From: Calothrix sp. PCC 6303
Lineage (GTDB): Bacteria > Cyanobacteriota > Cyanobacteriia > Cyanobacteriales > Nostocaceae
Length of the DNA stretch: 64,000 nt
Assembly (NCBI RefSeq): GCF_000317435.1
Contig: NC_019751.1
Coordinates: 1,860,001 to 1,924,000 of the forward strand
Direction of reading: 5' to 3'
Shown here: positions 31,151 through 39,590 of the stretch, one piece after another
Layout: each line of letters begins with the position of its first letter
How positions within the stretch are numbered: the stretch's first letter is position 1
Position numbers and translations under genes: made by a program
Notes under the pieces: generated by a model
Told to the model about the DNA's origin: nothing
Seen by the model: the letters and a program-made list of their open reading frames with translations, nothing else
The model's database searches: none

Positions 31151-32659
31151 TTAGGGTAGCCAATGGGGGGAAAATCCCTTTAAAGGTAGTTCTTCAGGCT
31201 TGATATCACCAGATGTGTTGTCAGTAGCAGGGATTAGGGGAAGTAGCCATAAACTGCTGGATGCGATCGCATCTCCGTCAGAAGTAGTTAAAGCACTGGC
31301 TGATGGTGGCGCATTCTGATCTTGGGGAACTACTTGGTCAAATAATATACCTAGTCCATCCGGTGCTAAGTTTATCTGCACATTACGCTGACCGACGGGA
31401 AGCACTACTAATGGTTTTTGCTGTCCTGTTTTCAGGTTAATGGCGATCAAATAGGGTTGTTCAACATATTCTTCTGCCGATACTACTTGTGTAACCAGGC
31501 AGTATAAATTTGGTGATCCTACGTCAAATTGACAACCCATAATGGAACCAGTTGTTTTTAATAACTCCTTATTTACACCTTCATTAGTGACTAAAAATAG
31601 GGACTTCGTAGGGTTATTAAAGTCAGCATTAAATTTGACCATTGCCGCTTGGGTACCATCTTTAGAGAAAGCTTGGATTAAGCCATACTGCGGTAAAAAA
31701 TCTAGGGGTTTGCTACCATCTTCCTGAAGTGGTAAGATTGCTGCCCCTTGACCTTGGGCAACAGCTACGGCTTTGCTATCGGGAGTGATCATAAAATCAC
31801 CACTTGGCTGACTTTTGAGACGCTTTAAAGTGGGTTTTTTCTCAGAGTCGGGTTTTTCTGCGGACATAAACCACATACCAAAATCCCCAGAATTATCTTT
31901 TTTCCCTCGCTGAACCACGATAGTTTGTCCATCTGGGGAAAGATCGAATTTGAGGTTACGATATTCCTTGTTATCAAGTACTAAATCAACGCGACCGGAT
32001 GGTTCGGCAGGTTGATTTACTTCCACCGGGATACCAGTTGTAACGCTGTATATTTGTCCTGCCAGCAAATCTTGGTTATTTTTGGGACGTGCAGAGAACA
32101 AAATCCGATCACCTTGGGGATAGGCTTGAAAATACATCACCACCAAATAGTCGGGAGTTAGTACCTGTTTTTTTTCTTGCGTAAGATTATAAAGAACTAA
32201 ACGACCTTGATCTTCAGCAGTGGCACCGATATAAACCATGATGCGATCGCGTGTGCTGAAATTACCGGAAAATTCCTTAAAAGTTTTGGTATTCTTACCT
32301 TCTTTTGCAGCAAACTTATCTCTGGCATCCTGTAAACTCACCTTATAACTGGTTCCATAGGGTGCAGGTGCTAACAAAGTGTATACCATCCTCCGTCCCG
32401 ACCAAATGGGTTTTCCTGCCAACGGAGGCTCAATTTTTAAGTTATCTTCTACGCTTTTAGTATCCATCGGGCGACTAAAAACCAGCGAAAATGATGTGTT
32501 ATCTGCACCTATTTTCTGATTTTGCCAGCTAAAACTCCGAATACTTGCCTTAACCACATCACCCTGGAAAATTAGCAACCCAATTAAGATACTTAATAGT
32601 AATAGAACAGAAATCGCAACCCGATCTAAAGGTAATAAAAACGACTTTTTCGTAACCAT
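31151..32659 (-). CDS. Membrane-anchored Ig-like / beta-propeller protein
   Basis: A 502-residue protein with a single N-terminal membrane anchor (about residues 14-32, VAISVLLLLSILIGLLIF), so the bulk faces the periplasm or lumen. Residues about 40-130 form an Ig-like Big_5-type domain (SFSLVFSRPMDTKSVEDNL, VYTLLAPAPYGTSYKVSL). The rest looks like a TolB/PD40-type propeller (NLKFDLSPDGQTIVVQRG, DFMITPDSKAVAVAQGQ, INLAPDGLGILFDQ). I do not recognise a named gene. It is likely an extracytoplasmic binding protein. Stop codon overlaps an STRR array. Confidence 0.82.
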   Translation of the reverse strand: MVTKKSFLLPLDRVAISVLLLLSILIGLLIFQGDVVKASIRSFSWQNQKIGADNTSFSLVFSRPMDTKSVEDNLKIEPPLAGKPIWSGRRMVYTLLAPAPYGTSYKVSLQDARDKFAAKEGKNTKTFKEFSGNFSTRDRIMVYIGATAEDQGRLVLYNLTQEKKQVLTPDYLVVMYFQAYPQGDRILFSARPKNNQDLLAGQIYSVTTGIPVEVNQPAEPSGRVDLVLDNKEYRNLKFDLSPDGQTIVVQRGKKDNSGDFGMWFMSAEKPDSEKKPTLKRLKSQPSGDFMITPDSKAVAVAQGQGAAILPLQEDGSKPLDFLPQYGLIQAFSKDGTQAAMVKFNADFNNPTKSLFLVTNEGVNKELLKTTGSIMGCQFDVGSPNLYCLVTQVVSAEEYVEQPYLIAINLKTGQQKPLVVLPVGQRNVQINLAPDGLGILFDQVVPQDQNAPPSASALTTSDGDAIASSSLWLLPLIPATDNTSGDIKPEELPLKGFSPHWLP

Positions 32660-32871
32660 CTGTCAAAATTATGTATATGTTATTAACAAAGTTTAGGGAT
32701 TTAATTCCCCTGTCTCACGACGGCAGTCCGTTTTGGATCGGGGTCTAAATCCCTGTCGCAAAACTTAACTGCGTAGCTTGCTTCTCGCTACCCTTACGGG
32801 AAGTCGCTTTGCGCGTAATGCGAGTATTACTAATTATTTTAATCCTGTATGTTTTTTATTGTTTAGGACTT
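32660..32871. other. Repeat-rich spacer
   Basis: This spacer holds ACGACGGCAGTCCGTTT at 32717-32733, found inverted at 43659-43675, inside a GGGTCTAAATCCCTG context seen at both sites. A second dispersed patch GCGTAGCTTGCTTCTCGCTA lies near 32772. Neither has a coding frame. Confidence 0.55.
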
Positions 32872-33050
32872 TAGGACTTACGCATTGACAGAAAAATCAA
32901 AATAGGCGGTATGGTGTTCAGCATTTAAAGCTTATTTTTCTGTTCTCTATCAAGCAATAGAAAACAAGAAAGGGTAATTCATAAAAGGCTGAAACAAATT
33001 ATTTACGTTAATTCACAACATAGCGCTTTTGTACAGTGCGTAAGTCCTAT
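32872..33050. mobile_element. Short non-autonomous relative of the IS701-like element
   Basis: About 179 bases bounded by TAGGACTTACGCATTGACA (32872) and TGTACAGTGCGTAAGTCCTA (ending 33050). The outer 12 bases are the same as the ends of the complete insertion sequence at 43761-44911. The interior has no reading frame. It sits between two leftward genes, 6 bases from the end of the DUF1980 gene. Confidence 0.75.
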
Positions 33051-33056
33051 TCTTGA

Positions 33057-33827
33057 TCAAAAACTGTAAGGATTTTTCGGTTGAGGTATTGGTTTAATTG
33101 AATTTGCGACAATAGTCAGATGACGTTTCCCATCAAAATCTTCTGTAGTCATTTGTCCTTCAATTTCTAACCAGCTATCAGGAGGATATTTATCTCGACT
33201 CTCAGTCAATTTCACAGGCAAACCAATGGGGTACGCATCCGCAGCACAACAGGTAATAACAAATTGAGATAGCACCAGGTATTCTTTAGCCATATCTGGA
33301 GAATGAACTACAAAACCCTTGACTTTGGCTTTTTGTCCTTTGTAAGTATCTGGTTCTGGGTATACATTCACAGTACGCACCCACTCTACCAAAGTTCTAT
33401 CTTCCGGACGAACTGAAGACTTGAAAGATTGAGGTTGAGCCCTTGTTGGTCCTAATAATTCACTAATACTGCGATTCCCAGCGGTTTGACTCGAAAAAAC
33501 TTTAGGTGTAATTAAAAATCCCAATAACGCTACAAAGATTAGTAAAGAACTAGCCCATCCAGGTGGAAATACTGCCAGATGTTGAACTGATGAGGTTGTA
33601 TTTATACGACTTTTTAATAATTGTTTCCCTTTGAGGAAAGCAACTATTAATAAACAAATAGCAGCAACAACTACCAAGGGGATATAACTAGGGTGGATCA
33701 GCAGTACAAGCTGTCCTGCCAACCAGTATTTCAACATTAAAAATCCCCAAGCGGCAATTGCTATGACATCGAGCCAAGCTAATTTTCTGGGAGAAAATCT
33801 TGGTTTTTGAATGCGTGTAATAGACAT
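33057..33827 (-). CDS. TIGR03943-type (DUF1980) membrane protein
   Basis: A 256-residue membrane protein of the DUF1980 / putative two-component permease family. Three or four hydrophobic segments lie in the N-terminal half (VIAIAAWGFLMLKYWLAGQ, IPLVVVAAICLLIVAFL, SLLIFVALLGFLITP). The C-terminal half is a soluble domain with KAKVKGFVVHSPDMAKEYL, VITCCAADAYPIGLPV (a CC motif) and DSWLEIEGQMTTEDFDGK. It sits 57 bases downstream of the permease gene and is probably co-transcribed; the family partner is that permease. Its substrate is unknown. Confidence 0.88.
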   Translation of the reverse strand: MSITRIQKPRFSPRKLAWLDVIAIAAWGFLMLKYWLAGQLVLLIHPSYIPLVVVAAICLLIVAFLKGKQLLKSRINTTSSVQHLAVFPPGWASSLLIFVALLGFLITPKVFSSQTAGNRSISELLGPTRAQPQSFKSSVRPEDRTLVEWVRTVNVYPEPDTYKGQKAKVKGFVVHSPDMAKEYLVLSQFVITCCAADAYPIGLPVKLTESRDKYPPDSWLEIEGQMTTEDFDGKRHLTIVANSIKPIPQPKNPYSF

Positions 33828-33883
33828 CAGGAAAACGATTAAATATTAATCATTGAAATAATCACGGAAAATTGTCATCCCAA

Positions 33884-34915
33884 CTACAAAACATGTAAAT
33901 TCAGAAACAAAGTGAATAAAAATGTCAGTTGTCCAGCCAACATAAATAAATAGAATAGCGCTCGTGGTTTAAAAATAGATAACATTAAGCCGATGCCTTT
34001 AATATCTACCATCGGTCCAAACACAAGAAATGCCAATAACGAACCCCCTGTGAAGGCAGAAGCAAAAGATAGGGCAAAAAATGAATCCACAGTTGAGCAA
34101 ATGGATACAACCACAGCCAAAATTAACATGGCAATAATTGAGCTAACTGGACCTGCACCCAAACTCAAAATTAAATCACGAGGTGCAAGTACCTGAATAG
34201 CAGCCGCTATTGCACTACCTAGAATCATGACTGCACCCAGTTCTCTTAATTCCTGAATGATATTTTCTAAAACTAATTGTAGTTTTTCTTTGAGGGGCTT
34301 TTCGGAATTGCTGGGTGCTACTTCAGCAGGAGAAATACGTGTAATTTGTCCTCCTGCTTGACCTCCCAGTATATAAGTACCAGACTGTAAGAGAGTTGAC
34401 TTACCAGTATTTGTACTTCTTCTTGTCTCTGGTGAAGTTGGTGGATTAAATTTGAGGTAGCGGGTAATAGCAGGCTGAACTATGGGTGTTAAATCCTTCT
34501 GAAAACTAAAAACATAGCCAACCCCAGTGGCAATCAGCAAAGAAAGTAAAACCCTTAAAAACACAATTTCTGGTTGATCTCGAAATGCAGTCCAGGTTGA
34601 CCAGATGACAATCGGATTAATTGTTGGTGCTGCCAGCAAAAAGCTGATTGCCACAGGTGTGGGAATCCCCTGCATAATGAATCTTCGTGCCACTGGCACG
34701 TTGCCGCATTCACAAACGGGAAATAAGAAACCGACTATACTACCAACAAGTGCCCCCAAAAAAGGGTTTTTGGGTACTATTTTTAAAAGTTTGCGTTCAT
34801 CAACTAAAAATAAAAGCAAACTAGAAAATAAAACACCCAGCAGCAAAAATGGGATTGCCTCGACTAATAGGCTGAGAAATATGGTGAAACCATTATTCAG
34901 TTGATTCATGAGCAT
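33884..34915 (-). CDS. Permease (DUF318 / ArsP-like)
   Basis: A polytopic membrane protein of about 344 residues from the ATG at 34913-34915; a longer frame would need a TTG start, and another ATG lies two codons downstream. Family features: FLFPVCECGNVPVARRFIMQG with the Cys-Glu-Cys motif, VAISFLLAAPTINPIVIWST, and near the C-terminus CSTVDSFFALSFASAFTGGSLLAFLVFGPMVD, with about eight membrane spans. Relatives export organoarsenicals or unknown ligands; the CEC motif hints at metal or metalloid. Partner is the DUF1980 gene downstream. Confidence 0.88.
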   Translation of the reverse strand: MLMNQLNNGFTIFLSLLVEAIPFLLLGVLFSSLLLFLVDERKLLKIVPKNPFLGALVGSIVGFLFPVCECGNVPVARRFIMQGIPTPVAISFLLAAPTINPIVIWSTWTAFRDQPEIVFLRVLLSLLIATGVGYVFSFQKDLTPIVQPAITRYLKFNPPTSPETRRSTNTGKSTLLQSGTYILGGQAGGQITRISPAEVAPSNSEKPLKEKLQLVLENIIQELRELGAVMILGSAIAAAIQVLAPRDLILSLGAGPVSSIIAMLILAVVVSICSTVDSFFALSFASAFTGGSLLAFLVFGPMVDIKGIGLMLSIFKPRALFYLFMLAGQLTFLFTLFLNLHVL

Positions 34916-35292
34916 CGCTGATGAAAGCGCTACGAAGATTTTCAGTCCTGTCAAGCTATTCTATCGAAATGGGGATCAAAAGCAAGTAGGGGTAACTAAA
35001 TATAACCTAAGCAGGTATTTACTAATCTTAGAGATTTCTAAATTGGGATAGAATTTCATCAATTTTTCACAGCTTTTTCAATTTCGGCTCTAAACTTTAT
35101 GTCCATGAGCTAATCTGCCCCAACTTAAGTTAGTACTAGCATAATGCTTATACAAGCATCGCCTGTAACAATATATTGAATATATTGAATTTTAATTCGC
35201 TTCTCGTGATTTTCCACATACCGATTCTCATAAAATTGGCATAGGCTAGGTACAGCCGCTTACAAGTTAGCATTTTTACTTATTGGTGCATT

Positions 35293-36714
35293 ATGGTCAA
35301 AGTCAGAGTTTCAAGTTCCCAAGAATCTCTATTAGAAGTATTAGTACCAATTGTATCTGAAGGTAATAATAGTGACTTTGGCTTGGAATCAACTCTTCAA
35401 GAGCTTCCTCTGTATACATTTCAGGTGGAAAAAAACAGGCTTAGAGGTAGTGATTTGGCACAAGTATTTGAGAAATACCCTCAGCTACCAGGAGTCATCC
35501 TGTTGGATTCAGGACAGTATGTGGGGATGATTTCCCGACGACAGTTTCTAGAATTTTCCATTCGTCCCTTGGGAAAAGAGATATTTTATGACCATAAGCT
35601 CAGTATTATCCATAGTTATATTTCCCCAGGAGTTCTATTGCTATCATCCACCACTACAATTTTGGTAGCGATGCAACAGTCTCTACGACGTTCATGTTCT
35701 GGAAATGTTCAAACTACATCAGGATTGATGGCAGAACCTATCGTTGTTTACACCGCTCCTGATAGTTATTGCTTGTTGGATGTGCAGGAATTAAATATCG
35801 CTGCATGGCAAATTAGGGGGATTGAAACTCAATTACGCTATGAGCGTAGTCAATCCCAAATGATTCAAAATGACAAAATGGCGAGTCTGGGGAGATTGGT
35901 GGATGGGGTTGCCCACGAAATTTTAGATCCCGTAAATTTTATTTGGGGTAATTTAACTCATTTTGGTAATTACAGCCAAGGGTTATTGAATTTGATTGCT
36001 ACTTATGATTCTGAATTTCCCAATGCTTCGGAAGAAATTGTAAATGTTAAACAAGATATCGAATTTGAGTTCATAGAGGAAGATTTAAAAAAGTCACTAG
36101 CAAGTATTAGTGCAGGTGCTGAAAGATTAAAGAAATTGGTGACAAGTTTACAAAATTTCTGTCATATCGATAATGTCTATCCGAAACCAGCCGATTTACA
36201 TTCCTGTATAGATAGTGTTGTTTTGCTGATTAACAGTCGGATTAAAGGTGAAATAGATATAGTGAAAAACTATGGACATCTACCTCCAGTTTATTGTTTT
36301 TTAGGACAAATTAACCAAGTGTTCATGAATGTTTTCAGCTTGGCTATAGATACTTTGTTAAATGAGGCAGTGCAATATAAATATAATAACGAGGCTGTTG
36401 ATAAGCCACGGATTGAGGTGATAACTAATGTGGTTTCTCGTCAAGATTTGTCATCATGTTCAACAGATTCTCGTTGGGTAAGTATTCGGATTATTGATAA
36501 TGGTAAGAAAATGAGTCGGGAATTGCGACAGGAAATGATCGAATCGTTCACTGCCGAAAAATATATTGAAAAAGAAACGAGTTTAAGTATGAGCTATAAA
36601 ATTATTACAGCCAGACATGGAGGAGAGTTTAATTTACGCTGTTCCGGGGATTCTGACATCGATTCATATTGTGATCGGGGGAACGAATTTGAAATTTTAC
36701 TACCTTTAGTGTGA
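35293..36714 (+). CDS. Histidine-kinase-like protein with eroded ATP-binding motifs
   Basis: 473 residues. The N-terminal part (about 30-170) resembles a CBS-pair or receiver module (GVILLDSGQYVGMISRRQF). HisKA follows: KMASLGRLVDGVAHEILDP with the phospho-acceptor His at about 210. In the HATPase region, the N box reads QVFMNVFSLAIDTLL, where the metal-binding Asn position is Leu; the G1 box reads DNGKKM instead of DxGxG; and the G2 region ETSLSMSY lacks the GxGxGL pattern. C-terminal ARHGGEFNL and FEILLPL are kept. The ETSL form of G2 seems to be shared by relatives. ATP binding and autokinase activity are doubtful; no response regulator is adjacent. Confidence 0.8.
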   Translation: MVKVRVSSSQESLLEVLVPIVSEGNNSDFGLESTLQELPLYTFQVEKNRLRGSDLAQVFEKYPQLPGVILLDSGQYVGMISRRQFLEFSIRPLGKEIFYDHKLSIIHSYISPGVLLLSSTTTILVAMQQSLRRSCSGNVQTTSGLMAEPIVVYTAPDSYCLLDVQELNIAAWQIRGIETQLRYERSQSQMIQNDKMASLGRLVDGVAHEILDPVNFIWGNLTHFGNYSQGLLNLIATYDSEFPNASEEIVNVKQDIEFEFIEEDLKKSLASISAGAERLKKLVTSLQNFCHIDNVYPKPADLHSCIDSVVLLINSRIKGEIDIVKNYGHLPPVYCFLGQINQVFMNVFSLAIDTLLNEAVQYKYNNEAVDKPRIEVITNVVSRQDLSSCSTDSRWVSIRIIDNGKKMSRELRQEMIESFTAEKYIEKETSLSMSYKIITARHGGEFNLRCSGDSDIDSYCDRGNEFEILLPLV

Positions 36715-36720
36715 GGGAGG

Positions 36721-37215
36721 CTATTGTTGATTGGATCCTTTGAGGGATGTACGATCAAACCACTCTTGATATTTGGCTTGAGTATCTGGGTGATCGACAG
36801 TAATAGTTAGATGAATCTGCTGACAACCATGTTTGCGCTCTAGTGCGATCGCGTTTAATAACAAACTCGCTACTTTCGGTGAATCAAATTTACCACTCAC
36901 CATTAAAGCATCCGTAACTGGATCATTTTCTGGCTTTTGTACTTCATCCCAATCAAATTTAGGCAGTTCTTCCTCCCCCAGGTTGATTTCTGCCAATTGC
37001 CTGTATTCTGGACTAATCTGCTCCACAATCAACTTTTCACGCCGGACTGGCACTTTCACAATTCGAGTCTCAACTACTTTACGAACAGTCACTTCACCGA
37101 CTTTTCGCGTCTTATAATTAACAACTAGTTTTTCTGCCAGTAGCCGAATAATTTCTTCCTCTCCTACTTGTAACGACGGACTATTGGGAGGAAGTATATC
37201 GTGATCGTTCATCAT
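36721..37215 (-). CDS. DUF2382-domain protein
   Basis: About 164 residues from the ATG at 37213-37215, which has an AGGA 6 bases ahead; the longer frame to 37284 covers a palindrome and is not used. A DUF2382 unit is clear: IIRLLAEKLVVNYKTRKVGE, VTVRKVVETRIVKVPVRREK, LIVEQISPEYRQLAE. The tail has a glycine-poor helical segment, SKVASLLLNAIALERKHG. DUF2382 proteins are linked to stress tolerance in cyanobacteria and deinococci. It follows the PRC-barrel/DUF2382 gene on the same strand. Confidence 0.82.
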   Translation of the reverse strand: MMNDHDILPPNSPSLQVGEEEIIRLLAEKLVVNYKTRKVGEVTVRKVVETRIVKVPVRREKLIVEQISPEYRQLAEINLGEEELPKFDWDEVQKPENDPVTDALMVSGKFDSPKVASLLLNAIALERKHGCQQIHLTITVDHPDTQAKYQEWFDRTSLKGSNQQ

Positions 37216-37246
37216 GTTTTTCCTAGAATTCACTAATTTTGGACAA

Positions 37247-37277
37247 GATTCCCGACCTCTCAAAGAAGTCGGGAATC
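37247..37277 (-). terminator. Intercistronic hairpin between the DUF2382 genes
   Basis: GATTCCCGAC (37247-37256) and GTCGGGAATC (37268-37277) make a perfect 10-bp stem with an 11-base loop. It lies after the upstream (PRC) gene and before the second start, so it can partly terminate or protect the upstream transcript. Confidence 0.65.
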
Positions 37278-37358
37278 GCAGCAACCACTAGATTCAAAAA
37301 ATTATGAGATACAACATCCGACAACTAAGAAGAATCTACCGAACCTATTGCAGATTCC

Positions 37359-38225
37359 TTAAGCGCGGTCTACTGGTAAACCAGGAGCGCTAACGTCTAA
37401 CTCTTCACGACGAACTGTTTCCTGGGATTCAACGGTGTCTTGATCGACTACCTTTTTCACCCGAACTTCTTCACGAACGAAAGTTTCCTTGCGGATTTCT
37501 GGAATTTCTTCATAAAGTTCGACGTTAGTTACTGTTCCTTCACGGAAAGCTGTACTATCGGGGGAAACTGCCACACCTGCGTCTACTGGCGTTACCCGCT
37601 CAATTACAACCCGTTCTCTCTCAACGGGGGTACTTACTGTTGCAGTTTCAGTTTCCACATGCTTGCTGATAGAAACTTCACCAGTCTTTTGTCGTTTTTT
37701 ACTAGCAACTAATCTTTCTTGGTACAGACGCAGTGTTTGGTGGTTTTCTTCATCCATTCCATACAGGTCTGGTTCGTCATTGTAAGTGTAGGTGTCGCGG
37801 TTATATACTGGTGTAACCGGAGCCGACAAATCCCTGCTCTCAAGGGTTCCAATACCACCAATTGCATTGGGTTGACGATAGACACCCCGCACCCTTTCTT
37901 CGTAATCGTAATCTACAGCAAGGCTATCATCATACTCAGGTAAGGACTCAGCTTGTTGACGGGTCATACCTACAGCGTAGACGCGATCGCCATCATAATC
38001 TATGCGGCAACGACCGATTGGTAACAGAACTTTTTTACCGAAAATCCAGAACCCTAGGTCTACCAGTAAGTATCGGAAGTTACCTTCCTCGTCTACTAAA
38101 ATGTCAGCAACGGTACCAACCTTATCATCGGTACTTTCAACATATACACTTAAGCCTTTAATATCTTTTTCTAAAGCAACATCATCGTGGCTAGAATCAA
38201 GATCTGTTAACTTATGAAGAACCAT
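37359..38225 (-). CDS. PRC-barrel plus DUF2382 protein
   Basis: 288 residues. The PRC-barrel lies at about 18-90 (DIKGLSVYVESTDDKVGTVA, then VDEEGNFRYLLVDLGFWIFG). A Tyr/Asp-rich linker (DTYTYNDEPDLYGMDEENH) leads to DUF2382: LRLYQERLVASKKRQKTGE, VSISKHVETETATVSTPVE, RERVVIERV. A further degenerate unit lies at FVREEVRVKKVVDQDTVE. Such proteins are induced by desiccation or high light in cyanobacteria, and may act as cytoplasmic or surface stress proteins. Probably the first gene of a two-gene unit with the following DUF2382 gene. Confidence 0.85.
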   Translation of the reverse strand: MVLHKLTDLDSSHDDVALEKDIKGLSVYVESTDDKVGTVADILVDEEGNFRYLLVDLGFWIFGKKVLLPIGRCRIDYDGDRVYAVGMTRQQAESLPEYDDSLAVDYDYEERVRGVYRQPNAIGGIGTLESRDLSAPVTPVYNRDTYTYNDEPDLYGMDEENHQTLRLYQERLVASKKRQKTGEVSISKHVETETATVSTPVERERVVIERVTPVDAGVAVSPDSTAFREGTVTNVELYEEIPEIRKETFVREEVRVKKVVDQDTVESQETVRREELDVSAPGLPVDRA

Positions 38226-38991
38226 AACCGCTTCCCTCTATTTTTTTCACCTATGCCTAATAAGGTAAAAAAAAAATCTCTAATTCTCATCCTTCCTGTG
38301 ACATAACTAATATTTCAACCAATTATTCCAATTGGTATAGCTCGGTACAAAACCCTATACCAGTTACGCTTCCATATGCTATCAACTTGAGAAATTAATT
38401 CTAATATCAATTCAAATAATGATTGCAACACATCAAACAGTAGAGACGTAGCAGTGCTACGTCTCTACAAATATCTATCTGTCGCATTGTTTTTTCAAAT
38501 TGGTATAAGGAAATATTTTCGTTAATTTTATCTTTGTCTTGATAGGAAGGATGAAATAAACCTATTGATTTGAGAATTGAACCATAAAATGAATGGTTCA
38601 TGTAAAGACGAGTATGATTAGCCCAGAAACTGACTAGAGATACTTTATCTTGAGAAAATTTTTTCTCAACTTTACATCGATTAGCAATAAACCTAGAGAA
38701 GATATCACATATAAAATCGTTATTCCTGAGCCTTTATACGCACCGAATTACCATCAAAAATCATTAATTTATTTGCCTGAACATGGCTTATGTAAGTATC
38801 ACAATCAGTGATTGGTGCGTGATGGTATAAGTCGGATTGCTTCGTTCAAATATTCTCGCAGCGTCACACATACTACAGAAAAAATATGCGAGTTGCGTAA
38901 GTCCTACTGAAAATAACTGTAATTTATTTTTAGGCTCCAGGATCTGCCAATGCCATATAATCGGTAGGTATGCGGCAAATAGGAGGATATC
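38226..38991. other. Intergenic region with palindromes and a solo IS end
   Basis: About 765 AT-rich bases between divergent genes. Includes a perfect palindrome at 38440-38468 (GTAGAGACGTAGCA-G-TGCTACGTCTCTAC), flanked by AATTGGTATA-type repeats at 38330 and 38498, and an isolated TTGCGTAAGTCCTA at 38893-38906, the end sequence of the IS701-like element. No gene is convincing. The cupin gene has AGGAGG at 38981-38986. Confidence 0.6.
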
Positions 38992-39459
38992 GTGAGTCAA
39001 TCGCCGATTTCAGCAGAATCTATTCCAGCAGCAATGGGTAAAACTATATATCCACAGCCTTATGCTTCACTTGTTGAGGGTCGATTAAAACGCAAACTTG
39101 GAGAATTCTTTGGACTGACAAACTTTGGGATCAATTTAACTGATCTTTTACCCGGTGCAATATCTGCTCTTATCCATAGTCACTCGAAGCAGGATGAGTT
39201 TATCTACATACTAGAAGGAACTCCAACCCTCATTATCGCAAAACAAGAATTTACTTTACATCCTGGCGAATGTTACGGCTTTCAAGCAGGTACGGGTATA
39301 GCTCATCAGCTTGTCAATCGCTCTAACGAAAAAGTAACATATCTTGAGATTGGTGATCGTGCAGAAGGGGATGAAGTGGAATACCCTAATGATGACCTTA
39401 AAGCAACACAAACCAGTGGCTTATGGACTTTAACACACAAAGATGGTTCTCCATATTAG
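38992..39459 (+). CDS. Cupin-domain protein
   Basis: 155 residues, starting at a GTG supported by AGGAGG five bases ahead. A single cupin fold is visible: LLPGAISALIHSHSKQDEF, the first motif with two His and a Glu-like position, then LEGTPTLIIAKQEFTLHPGE, GFQAGTGIAHQLVNRS holding the last His ligand. Cupins of this type bind a metal and act as small dioxygenases or regulators. The substrate is unknown. The C-terminus EVEYPNDDLKATQT resembles the XRE-less cupins of alpha-type sugar or mannose family proteins. Single gene. Confidence 0.85.
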   Translation: MSQSPISAESIPAAMGKTIYPQPYASLVEGRLKRKLGEFFGLTNFGINLTDLLPGAISALIHSHSKQDEFIYILEGTPTLIIAKQEFTLHPGECYGFQAGTGIAHQLVNRSNEKVTYLEIGDRAEGDEVEYPNDDLKATQTSGLWTLTHKDGSPY

Positions 39460-39543
39460 TAGGAGCAACAGGTTGGTTTACTAGATTCGTTAAAGCTCCT
39501 ATACTCTGAATAAAATATTAAAAAACAGTAATCACAGAGCTTG

Positions 39544-39561
39544 TTTTACTGATTAGTAAAA
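39544..39561. promoter_or_regulatory. Candidate operator palindrome ahead of lipoprotein
   Basis: TTTTACT (39544-39550), GATT, AGTAAAA (39555-39561) is a perfect inverted repeat ending 29 bases before the ATG at 39591. The size and position fit a dimeric repressor site such as a Fur/Zur-type regulator, but the bases are not the established Zur consensus. Function is inference. Confidence 0.4.
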
Positions 39562-39590
39562 TATCACCTAAATTAACTATGATATAAAAA

